From Clostridiales bacterium (lineage in GTDB: Bacteria > Bacillota > Sulfobacillia > UBA995), in NCBI GenBank assembly GCA_003517845.1, contig DOZU01000016.1, forward strand, positions 1-13,899: DNA of 13,899 bases, given 5' to 3'. Every line of letters starts with the position of its first letter. The stretch's first letter is position 1. A program made the position numbers and the translations under genes. The notes under the pieces are model-generated. The model was not told the origin of the DNA and searched no databases. It saw nothing but the letters and a program-made list of their open reading frames with translations. Shown one piece after another: positions 1-6,872 of this stretch.

Positions 1-18
1 CCTCTCAGCCGTGGATAC
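1..18 (-). CRISPR. first CRISPR repeat of an array running off the left edge (partial)
   Basis: Bases 1-10 are identical to 9590-9599 inside the isolated repeat at 9572-9607. Joining 9572-9589 with 1-18 gives a 36-base unit with a perfect 8-bp stem (TCCACGGC and GCCGTGGA on the plus strand) around the 6-base loop CTCTCA. Read on the minus strand the unit starts GTATCCAC and ends ATTGAAGC, an ATTGAAA-like 3' end that supplies the 8-nt 5' handle of crRNAs in many type I systems. In this orientation the array is transcribed leftward, like the cas genes, and base 18 is the first base of the leader-proximal repeat. Only half of one repeat is visible, so spacers and array length are unknown. The call depends on comparison with 9572-9607. 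Confidence 0.72.
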
Positions 19-198
19 AGCGGGCTCAGGAATCGCAGGTTGAAGCCTTCTCCGGGCGCCCCTTTCGAGAGGTTCGCCTCGGAGTGTCGATCCCCTCCCG
101 GCGCGAGCGCGGAGATGCCCCGGGAGGATCATTGAGCCCTGCTAGCCGCTCTGCGAGCAGGCCGGCCATTCCGCTCACCACCTCGCCTCTCGCAAGGG
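19..198 (-). promoter_or_regulatory. probable CRISPR leader between cas2 and the array
   Basis: This stretch of about 180 bases separates the cas2 stop from the partial repeat at the left edge and shows no protein-like frame. Its position upstream of the first repeat, on the array's transcribed strand, is that of a leader, where the array promoter and integration-guiding sequence are expected. It contains a hairpin with 6-bp arms CCTGCT (138-143) and AGCAGG (156-161), which could end the cas transcript but has no following U-run. It also holds a GGGCGCCC palindrome at 54-61. No convincing -35/-10 pair is visible, so the leader call rests on position. Confidence 0.5.
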
Positions 199-492
199 TC
201 ACACTATGACGGCCACTCTCGCCTCGGGGGCGGGGATTGACCTGCCCAGGAACTCCATGCACTCCTGCCCCCTGCCTCCGGCCGGCCCCAGGTCGACTAT
301 CATGACCCGGTCTTCCTTGTGGTTGATCAGTTCCGACAGCGCGGCCAGCAGGATGACTCTTTCCTGGGGAGAGAGAGAACAGAGAAACACCGAGTACTGC
401 ACTGCTTCACCGAATCCGCGCATCTTGCGGAAGACCCTGGCCAGTCGTTTGGGGTCGGAGATGTCATAGCTTACGAGGTACCTGTTCCTCAT
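199..492 (-). CDS. cas2: Cas2, spacer-acquisition subunit
   Basis: Cas2 is the small dimeric protein that bridges two Cas1 dimers in the spacer integration complex. The 97-residue product has the normal Cas2 length. It opens with a ferredoxin-like beta strand, YLVSYDISDPKRL at residues 5-17, with the conserved Asp at position 10, followed by RVFRKMRGFGEAVQYSVFLC, which is typical of the family. The ATG at 490-492 is chosen because the Cas2 fold starts there. It is preceded by AGGTGA, which overlaps the TGA of the cas4-cas1 gene and leaves a 4-base gap, implying coupled translation. An in-frame extension upstream lies inside cas1 and does not look like protein. It is the last gene of the operon, next to the leader. 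Confidence 0.93.
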   Translation of the reverse strand: MRNRYLVSYDISDPKRLARVFRKMRGFGEAVQYSVFLCSLSPQERVILLAALSELINHKEDRVMIVDLGPAGGRGQECMEFLGRSIPAPEARVAVIV

Positions 493-496
493 GTTG

Positions 497-2176
497 TCAC
501 CTGGTCGTGAAGGCCGGGTATTCCGGGATCTCCCCCAGCAGGTACCTGGCGAGGAGCCTTGCCTGGATCTCCAGCACCCGGCGGTAGCTGATGGTGTAGC
601 CAAACACAGGATGGGTGATCAGGGTGTCCATCCGGCGCTCGTAAGCCTCCAGGACCTGCTTGCGGGCCCGGGGCGTCAGGGCCACTCCCGCCGCCCGGGT
701 AACGAAATCCCTCTGCTTGAGCTCGCCACCATTGAAAAGGGTGAGCGTAACCGAGTCGCCAACGAGGGGGCGGAACTCCTCGGCCAGGTCCAGTGCCAGA
801 GCCGGACGCCCGTAGCGGGGACGATGGTAGAAGCCCAGGTAGGGGTCAAACCCCACTCTGAGGGTCACGGCCGTAAGCTCCCGGACCATGAGGGCGTAGA
901 GAAAGGAGAGCACGGCGTTTACCGGATCCCGGGGAGGCCGGCGGTTGCGGGCGGTGAAATCAAACCCGTTTTCTGCGGTCTTGAGCATACCCGGGAAGTT
1001 GGCGAAGTAGACCCGGGCGGCCAATCCTTCCAGCCCCAGGAGGGAAGCGGCCGCTCTTACGCGAAGGGCGCGGTTGCCCAGCCGGCTCAGTTCTGTCAGG
1101 GCATCGGGGGGCGCTTCCCGGTGGTTCCTCCGGAGTAGAGTGCGGGAGTTCCTGATTTTCCCGTTCACGAACCACCGCGAAAGCTTCAGAGCTTCCGCGG
1201 GGTCCAGCGCAAACTGGTATTGCTTGATCCGCAGCTCCACGTTCTTGTGCGACATCCCCTGGGTGAGGGCAACGAACCAGCCGCCATAGGTGAAGTGGCT
1301 GATGGGAATGTTCCTGGCCGCCAGCTCCTTGACTGCCTGGGTCGTGATCTGCACGTTGCCAAAGAGCGAGACCTGGGCCACATCTATCAGCCGCACCTCC
1401 GAGACGGTTTTGTTCCCCTGGCGGATCTGGAGCACCTCGCCATGCTTGCCAACCGATGCGCCCTGCTCCTGAACGTAGACCGGCAGGGCGTCGTCGCGGG
1501 CGGGAGTGAGGCGGCGGATCTCACCGGCGTCGGACGGTTCCATGGAAAGGAGGTTGGTCTCATCAGGCAAGCAGATGCCGACGAGCGAACAGCGGGGACA
1601 CTTGGGGCTGTCCACAAGCGGGGCCGGGATTCGTCCCGCGAGCACCGTTTCGCGCAGGCTCGTGGCCAGATCGAGAGTTCTCCGGGTGAGCGCCTCGCTG
1701 AATTCCACGGCTACGCGGCTGCGGGATTCGACGTAGTAGATCACCCCGTGGTCAGACTGGTAGCCATTCTCCCGCAGGACTATGGCGTGGGCACAGAGTT
1801 GAACTCGCACCGGCTCCCACGGTTGATCGGGCATCGGGCCATGCTTGTAGTCAACAGGCGTGGCCAGGGGTCCTTGCAGCTCCAGGAGGTCGATCCTTGC
1901 CACTATCCCCGCATCGGGGGCGGAGAGGGTCACCGAGCGGGCATGGATGACGTCGGACGTCTCGGCGTCCTGTGGGAATGGCGCCCGGCCGGGGTCGATG
2001 TCCACCCGGCGGTGCTGAAACTTGCCTTCAACCGTGTCCACGCTGTCTTCGAACTCGCCCTGGACCCACTCGAGGTAGGCGGCACGCGGGCAGTAAGCGA
2101 ACTCGCTGAGCATCCGGGCCGGGATGAGGTCGGGCGCGTCCGGGGAGAGGGGGCCGGGCGGGGGGTGCCCGCTCAC
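497..2176 (-). CDS. cas4-cas1: Cas4-Cas1 fusion, spacer processing and integration
   Basis: The 559-residue product fuses a Cas4 nuclease to the Cas1 integrase, a hallmark of type I-G loci. In such fusions Cas4 trims prespacers and selects the PAM, and Cas1 with Cas2 inserts them at the leader end. Cas4 part (about 20-205): Cys29 (FAYCPR), nuclease acidic residue Asp95, the DYK motif (Asp109, Lys111) and a C-x2-C-x5-C cluster (Cys193, 196, 202), which with Cys29 makes the four iron-sulfur ligands. Cas1 part (about 230-559): Glu383 (LLGLEGLAARVYF), His451 (LGFYHRPRYG) and Asp463/Glu466 (LDLAEEFRPLV), matching the metal-binding Glu-His-Asp site. The GTG at 2174-2176 is chosen because it overlaps the csb2 TGA (GTGA) and has GAGGAAGGGAG just upstream. 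A longer frame to 2440 lies inside csb2 and lacks family features. All key residues are present, so it should be active. Confidence 0.93.
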   Translation of the reverse strand: MSGHPPPGPLSPDAPDLIPARMLSEFAYCPRAAYLEWVQGEFEDSVDTVEGKFQHRRVDIDPGRAPFPQDAETSDVIHARSVTLSAPDAGIVARIDLLELQGPLATPVDYKHGPMPDQPWEPVRVQLCAHAIVLRENGYQSDHGVIYYVESRSRVAVEFSEALTRRTLDLATSLRETVLAGRIPAPLVDSPKCPRCSLVGICLPDETNLLSMEPSDAGEIRRLTPARDDALPVYVQEQGASVGKHGEVLQIRQGNKTVSEVRLIDVAQVSLFGNVQITTQAVKELAARNIPISHFTYGGWFVALTQGMSHKNVELRIKQYQFALDPAEALKLSRWFVNGKIRNSRTLLRRNHREAPPDALTELSRLGNRALRVRAAASLLGLEGLAARVYFANFPGMLKTAENGFDFTARNRRPPRDPVNAVLSFLYALMVRELTAVTLRVGFDPYLGFYHRPRYGRPALALDLAEEFRPLVGDSVTLTLFNGGELKQRDFVTRAAGVALTPRARKQVLEAYERRMDTLITHPVFGYTISYRRVLEIQARLLARYLLGEIPEYPAFTTR

Positions 2177-3645
2177 GGCCCCGTACTCCCTTCCTCGACC
2201 GGTATGAACTGCCCCAGCCCGAAGTGACAGCCGTAGCCCAGGGCTATGGGGCCCAGGACAGGTCGAGCCAGGCGAATGAGGTGGCCGGTGGCGTACGTGG
2301 TGGCCGGAGACTTGCCTCCGGCCCGCCAGCGGCGGAACTCCAGCCAGCGGACCTCCCGGCCTTTCAGGCGGCAGGTGCCCAGCGGCTCCACCGAGAGCAG
2401 GGGAGGCAAGTTGGGGTCGGCCGCCATCCTCCGGGCCCACTCCAGCCGGACCTGGTCTTCCGGCCCGTCCACCTGGCGGCCGGCCTCGTTCAGCTTCGGG
2501 GTCCCGTCACGGTGTTGCTTGGGATGACGGTTGAGGACGAACGGGGTCAGCGACCGCCAGGCGGCGGAAGGCCCCAGGATGGATGAGGCGGGCTGAAACA
2601 ACTCCGGGCCGCCGGCGCCAAGAAGCAGGAAGCCCACCTCGGGGCGGCCCTCGCCCCGGTTGACCCTCCTCAGCGCGGCCAGGGCCTCCATTTCCTTCCG
2701 GTCAAAGCCGGTGGTGGAGCAGATGGTGACGTGGTCCAGGCGGCCGTCGCCGTCCACGTCCTCGGGAAGGTAGAATGCATGACGGTGGCCGGTCAGGGGG
2801 CGGTCATCCTCGCGCTTGCCGGCCAGGGTAGCCGATACCTGTTGCTCATGTTTCCGGCCGTAGATCCCCATGACCACCCGCCGCACCTGTTCCGCAAACG
2901 TCACGCAATCGGTCAGGAGAGGCAGGACGGTACTGTCCAGCGCGTAACGCACCATCGTCGGCAGAAGAGTTGGGGGCACCCGGCCGGCCGCGGGTTCAAC
3001 GGCGAAGGCGTCGGCCGGCCGGGCGTAGAGCACCCAGCGGCTGCCCGGCGGGGTGAGGGTCCTCTGCCGGGACCGCATGTCGGCGGTGGAGACCATGAGC
3101 GCAGGTAGCAGGTCCCCGCCGGGCGCTGGCACCAGCACCCTCACCAGGTGATCGGCCGGGTCAGTTGAGCCGGCATCTCCGGCGTACCGGCAGTTGGGTT
3201 CGACCGCTTCGTCCGTCAACCGGGCCTCACACCACGATTCGGCCCTTCCCAGGTAGGGCAAGCCGAGAAGCAAGTTGGACAGGAGCTCCCGCTGGCGGTC
3301 CTCCAGTTCAGACTGGGGCCAGATGGCGACGACCGGGTGGTCCTTGGCGAGGGCTACAAAGGTGTCGAAGACAAGGGTGCGGTTCATCGGCCAGGGCATG
3401 TAGTGGCGGGTGTGGGCCACGGTGCTGCGGGGAAGGTGGAAGTCCGGGGGAGGCGAGAGCGCGGCCAGAAGCGACCGGATGTCGGCCTCGGGCACGTCGC
3501 GCATCGTCTGCTTCCAGGCGCTGACCAGGGCCCTGAGCAACCGCCAGGTCGAAGGCGGCCACTCCGGCACCCCCTCGTTCACGTGGGTACCCCAGGGGGT
3601 GGCGTGATAGCGCCCCGCGAGGAAGGTCAGGGCAACCCTGATCAC
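2173..3645 (-). CDS. csb2: Csb2, Cas5-Cas6 fusion of the type I-G complex
   Basis: Csb2 (GSU0054 family) combines a Cas5-type subunit, which caps the 5' handle of the crRNA, with a Cas6-type endoribonuclease that cuts the array transcript at the repeat hairpin. The 490-residue length fits the family. The N-terminus carries the signature RYHATPWGTHVNEG (12-25) followed by EWPPSTWRLLRAL (28-40). The C-terminal half has HRHAFYLPED (287-296), where a His could serve in catalysis, then DGDGRLDH, and ends in a glycine-rich stretch PIALGYGCHFGLGQF (466-480) like the RNA-binding G-rich loop of Cas6. The GTG at 3643-3645 overlaps the csb1 TGA by four bases and is preceded by GAGGAGGAG, a very strong site. 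The 8-bp repeat stem at the left edge is a suitable substrate. Which His is catalytic is inference. Confidence 0.92.
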   Translation of the reverse strand: MIRVALTFLAGRYHATPWGTHVNEGVPEWPPSTWRLLRALVSAWKQTMRDVPEADIRSLLAALSPPPDFHLPRSTVAHTRHYMPWPMNRTLVFDTFVALAKDHPVVAIWPQSELEDRQRELLSNLLLGLPYLGRAESWCEARLTDEAVEPNCRYAGDAGSTDPADHLVRVLVPAPGGDLLPALMVSTADMRSRQRTLTPPGSRWVLYARPADAFAVEPAAGRVPPTLLPTMVRYALDSTVLPLLTDCVTFAEQVRRVVMGIYGRKHEQQVSATLAGKREDDRPLTGHRHAFYLPEDVDGDGRLDHVTICSTTGFDRKEMEALAALRRVNRGEGRPEVGFLLLGAGGPELFQPASSILGPSAAWRSLTPFVLNRHPKQHRDGTPKLNEAGRQVDGPEDQVRLEWARRMAADPNLPPLLSVEPLGTCRLKGREVRWLEFRRWRAGGKSPATTYATGHLIRLARPVLGPIALGYGCHFGLGQFIPVEEGSTGP

Positions 3646-4700
3646 TGTCCATTCTCCTCCTCGGCCGCGTCCGCGTCGGCTGTCCGATCCGCCTTCTTCG
3701 GGTCAGTCTTGGGCTTGCCTGCCCAGACCACCTCGGTGACCGGGGGATCTGCGAACAGACCTTCTCGGGCACAGCGGGCAATGGCGTTGGCGAGGCCATC
3801 GGTGGCTTCCAGGAGAGTGCTTGCCTGCAGGCCGGCCGGGCGGGTAACGTCAATCCCCAGGTAATCCAGGTCACAGGCTGTCCGCAGCCGCAGGCCCGTC
3901 TTGAGGAAGCGATCCACCTTCCAGAGGGCGAGCCTCAACAGGAGTTCCTCGGCGGCCGGACCCAGCCCGTAGCCCCGCATGGTGGCCAGGTCGAGGTTGA
4001 AGTAGGCGGTGGTGGAGTCAGCGACAAACTCGGTCCGGGAGAAGGGCACATTCCCATAGCCCTGCTTGGCGTCGCCGCTCGGGTCGACCCGGTCGAACTT
4101 GACCCCACCGCTCTGCGCTATCCTCACTCCGCGGGCCTCGATGAAGGCCGACAGCAGGCGGGGCAGCCGGGCCCGGCCGTCGAGCTTCTCCAGGAATACG
4201 CCGTGCAGCACGCTGTTGGGGTCATGGCGGAAACACGCTGCCGCGATCTTCCTGAGGTCAACCGCCCCGCTGCCGGAGTCGGCGTCGCCCTCCTGTCCCT
4301 TCCGCGCCGGCTTCTTGGCTGAGAGACCCGCCGCGAGCCGGAGCGACTCGGTGAAATCGCCGGTGGAGTTCAGGATGTAGGGGGAGTTGAGCCGGTGGAA
4401 CTCAAGCACCGAACAAGTGGCCGCGGTGTCGCCGAACTGGGGCAGTTTCACCCGCACATACGGCAAGCCCTTGAGGTCCGGAACCAGGTCATCGGTGGCC
4501 GGGTCCCAGCACACGGCTTCGAGGCGGTTGGCCATGGACTGGGGGGATTCCACGAGGAGCATGTCGGTACCGTCGGGCAGGGTGTAGGTGGCGGCGCCCA
4601 GGTCGGGGAATCCCGTCGGCTGCAGCCGCTCACCCTGAACAGGCTTCAACCTGGCCTCGAAAAGGAGACGGGGGGAGTCTTGCAGGGACTCAATTACCAT
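3642..4700 (-). CDS. csb1: Csb1, Cas7 backbone subunit of the type I-G complex
   Basis: Csb1 (GSU0053 family, Cas7u) is the repeated backbone subunit that coats the crRNA spacer in the surveillance complex. The 352-residue product shows the family signature ERLQPTGFPDLGAATY (24-39) and LVESPQSMANRLE (49-61), followed by FHRLNSPYIL and a central GVKFDRVDPSGDAKQGYGNVPF-like segment. The last roughly 24 residues are a charged Lys/Asp/Glu/Ala tail, probably disordered. The ATG at 4698-4700 is preceded by AGGAGG at a good distance and overlaps the end of csx17 by 11 bases, so it is translated from the same message. Several copies per complex are needed, which fits the excellent ribosome binding site. 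No defect is seen. Confidence 0.92.
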   Translation of the reverse strand: MVIESLQDSPRLLFEARLKPVQGERLQPTGFPDLGAATYTLPDGTDMLLVESPQSMANRLEAVCWDPATDDLVPDLKGLPYVRVKLPQFGDTAATCSVLEFHRLNSPYILNSTGDFTESLRLAAGLSAKKPARKGQEGDADSGSGAVDLRKIAAACFRHDPNSVLHGVFLEKLDGRARLPRLLSAFIEARGVRIAQSGGVKFDRVDPSGDAKQGYGNVPFSRTEFVADSTTAYFNLDLATMRGYGLGPAAEELLLRLALWKVDRFLKTGLRLRTACDLDYLGIDVTRPAGLQASTLLEATDGLANAIARCAREGLFADPPVTEVVWAGKPKTDPKKADRTADADAAEEENGQ

Positions 4701-6867
4701 CGTTCTTTCCTCCTTGTACCGGGGTGTCTTCCGGGGACGGGGTGTCTCTCAGCACCATGCGGACGAGAGCATCGGTCTGCCACACGGGGAAGAGCAGCGC
4801 GGCCGCCAACCGCGTGGTGGTCGCCGGGTTGTACGCGAAGCCGGCGGCGCCGGGACCGGGTCCCAGGGGCACCAGGCCGCTCGCCACCAGCCGCCGCCGC
4901 ACGATGCCGAGGGCGGTGGCGAGGTCGCCGGCGCGCAGCCGGGACAGGGCGGCGGTGTCAGGCTTGACAGAGACCGGCTCCCGGCCTCGCCGGGTCAGGG
5001 GGTGGGGGAGATGGGCCAGCTTGAGAAGGCAGTAGGCCCGGGGGAGGCCGGGATCGGTGCCAGGAGCCCACTGCGCCCGGGGCGCCGGGCGAGCCTCGTG
5101 CCACCGGAGGGTGGCCAGACCGCGGAAGAGGGCCTCCAGCCGGTGGTCGTCGGTCAGCCCACAGATGAAAGCGGAGATGTCGGCCAGGGAGGCCTTCAGC
5201 GGTCCGTCCACGGGGCAAGTTTCCAGGTTGACCCGGAGACCTTCCAGCAGCCTTCGCTGGAGGATCCAGGTCAACTGGTCGGCCAGGGAGCCGTGCCTGG
5301 CGACAGGCCTATCCTCCGGGTCCCAGTGGGCCTGGTTCCCCTTGAGAACTACCTGCTCAAGCTGCCGGCGGATGGGCCCCACCGTGCTGTCACCCACGGA
5401 TGCCAGCGCGGCAGCCAGGCGGAACTCCTGCGAGCCGTCGTCGCAGGCGTTGAGCCAGCGGGGAGAGAGGTGGTGCAGGGGGCGCAGGGAGTCCCGGGTG
5501 CGGCTCTTCCGGCCGAGGGTTTTCGTGGCCCTGCCCAGGGCCGCGGCCACGGCCGCCAGGTGGGCCTTGCCGCCGTAGCGGCAGTACGCAAAGATGCTTT
5601 CCTCGATGTCGCGCAGGGCCCGGCGGTAGCTCTCGGGCGTTTCCGACCGGTAGCAGGCGGCACGCAGCCGGTCCAGCCAGGGATCGAGTTCGTCCACCAG
5701 GCCGACATCCGCAACCAACCTCACCTGGAGTTGCCCGAGCGGGGCGGCCAGGTGAGACTGACCGCTGCGTTTTACGAAGCCGTAGCGCGTGAAGGAAGCG
5801 ATGCCGCGGTCCACGCCGAGGGAAGCGGCGGCACGGGCGAAGTCGACGCCGGTGCGGGCCTGCCTGCGGCCCACCTGGGCCCGGCCTTCGGCGAACACCT
5901 GGCGGATCTCAGGCAGGGAGGTCGGCCGGTGCCACACCGGGAGCCACAGTTCTGCCCGGGCTCCCGAGGCGTCGGAAGAGCTCACCGTACCCCAGCCGGC
6001 GGCCGACACCCGGGCGGAAAAGGGGAAGGAGGCCATGCGTTCGGGGTTCGCTCCCATCCGGCGGGCGACGGAACCTGCCAGTAGAACCGCTCCTTCCAGC
6101 ATGAGAAGGTAGTCCCAGGGGTTGACCAGGCTTGCAGCATCCCACCCCCGGGTCGCGTTCGGTCCTCCTACTCCCCCGGGATGGAACTGGCCTACCGCGG
6201 CCTTTGTCAGTGGGGCTGCGCCTTCGTTGAAGAGGCTGAGTCGAAGCCTGGCCGTGGCCAGGCTCCGGTCAACCTGCGGATCCACGCCCGGCCGAAAGTC
6301 GATCACCTCCTCCAACCGCTGAATGCAGTTGGCGGAGAACTCCAGCCTTCCGTCCGCTCCACCCCCACCCAGGAGGGGCGGGTAAACGGCATCCTCCGCG
6401 GTAAGGACCAGGCTTGTGTCCAGCCACTCCACCATCTCGTCGGGGAGCTCGGCCCGGCACAGGCGAAGCAGGCGCCGCTTGGCTTCCCGATCCGGCCTTG
6501 CCTTGAGCCCCGTGGTGGCCAGCAGGGCCCGGACTGCTCTCACGGTGGAGGAATACGCCGCCAACCGGGGGTTGGTGGTCTCTTCCAGCCGCCGGAGGGC
6601 CTGTCCGCCCGAGCGGTCGTCCCAGAATCCCGAGTCTGCGTTCCACGGCGCCAGGATGGGACTGGGGCGGAAGTCGTCCAGGAAGAAGGCCACCAGGTCC
6701 TCCGGGTCCAGGTGGGTTTGGAGGCACAGGGTGTCCAGTTGCCAGGCGGCGCGGAGCGAGGGGTCCCGCTGCTCCGCCACGATCCTGACTACCCCCAGGG
6801 CTTTGAGGTAGCTCATCAGGGGCTGCAAGGTGCAGCTTTCGAGAACCATCGGCTGAGGGCTACCCAT
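4690..6867 (-). CDS. csx17: Csx17, large subunit (Cas8u2) of the type I-G complex
   Basis: Csx17 is the large subunit of type I-G effector complexes, expected to read the PAM and recruit Cas3. The 725-residue length fits. The N-terminus carries the family pattern: a Cys-containing strand (LESCTLQPLMSYLKALGVVR, 9-28), then AEQRDPSLRAAW (31-42), LDPEDLVAFFLDDFRPSPI (53-71) and APWNADSGFW (73-82). The remainder is mostly helical with many Arg residues, typical of a DNA-binding large subunit. The ATG at 6865-6867 follows the cas3 TAA by five bases and has GGAGGGGG upstream. A second ATG six codons in is possible but less well placed. It sits between cas3 and csb1, the standard I-G order. PAM recognition is inferred from the family, not from visible residues. 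Confidence 0.92.
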   Translation of the reverse strand: MGSPQPMVLESCTLQPLMSYLKALGVVRIVAEQRDPSLRAAWQLDTLCLQTHLDPEDLVAFFLDDFRPSPILAPWNADSGFWDDRSGGQALRRLEETTNPRLAAYSSTVRAVRALLATTGLKARPDREAKRRLLRLCRAELPDEMVEWLDTSLVLTAEDAVYPPLLGGGGADGRLEFSANCIQRLEEVIDFRPGVDPQVDRSLATARLRLSLFNEGAAPLTKAAVGQFHPGGVGGPNATRGWDAASLVNPWDYLLMLEGAVLLAGSVARRMGANPERMASFPFSARVSAAGWGTVSSSDASGARAELWLPVWHRPTSLPEIRQVFAEGRAQVGRRQARTGVDFARAAASLGVDRGIASFTRYGFVKRSGQSHLAAPLGQLQVRLVADVGLVDELDPWLDRLRAACYRSETPESYRRALRDIEESIFAYCRYGGKAHLAAVAAALGRATKTLGRKSRTRDSLRPLHHLSPRWLNACDDGSQEFRLAAALASVGDSTVGPIRRQLEQVVLKGNQAHWDPEDRPVARHGSLADQLTWILQRRLLEGLRVNLETCPVDGPLKASLADISAFICGLTDDHRLEALFRGLATLRWHEARPAPRAQWAPGTDPGLPRAYCLLKLAHLPHPLTRRGREPVSVKPDTAALSRLRAGDLATALGIVRRRLVASGLVPLGPGPGAAGFAYNPATTTRLAAALLFPVWQTDALVRMVLRDTPSPEDTPVQGGKNDGN

Positions 6868-6872
6868 GCTGT

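Noticed and set aside
138..161. Intrinsic terminator after cas2
   Set aside because: The 6-bp hairpin has no U-run on the minus-strand side and could equally be part of the leader, so it is noted there rather than called as a terminator.
1220..2227. A 335-codon open frame on the plus strand opposite cas4-cas1
   Set aside because: It is a shadow of the cas4-cas1 coding strand, with no domain and no independent signals.
2177..2440. N-terminal extension of cas4-cas1 by 88 codons
   Set aside because: It lies inside csb2 in another frame, is Pro/Gly/Arg-rich, and the GTGA overlap start is better supported.
4714..6084. A 456-codon open frame on the plus strand opposite csx17
   Set aside because: The product is a low-complexity Gly/Pro/Arg/Gln-rich sequence mirroring the codon bias of csx17, without a plausible start site.
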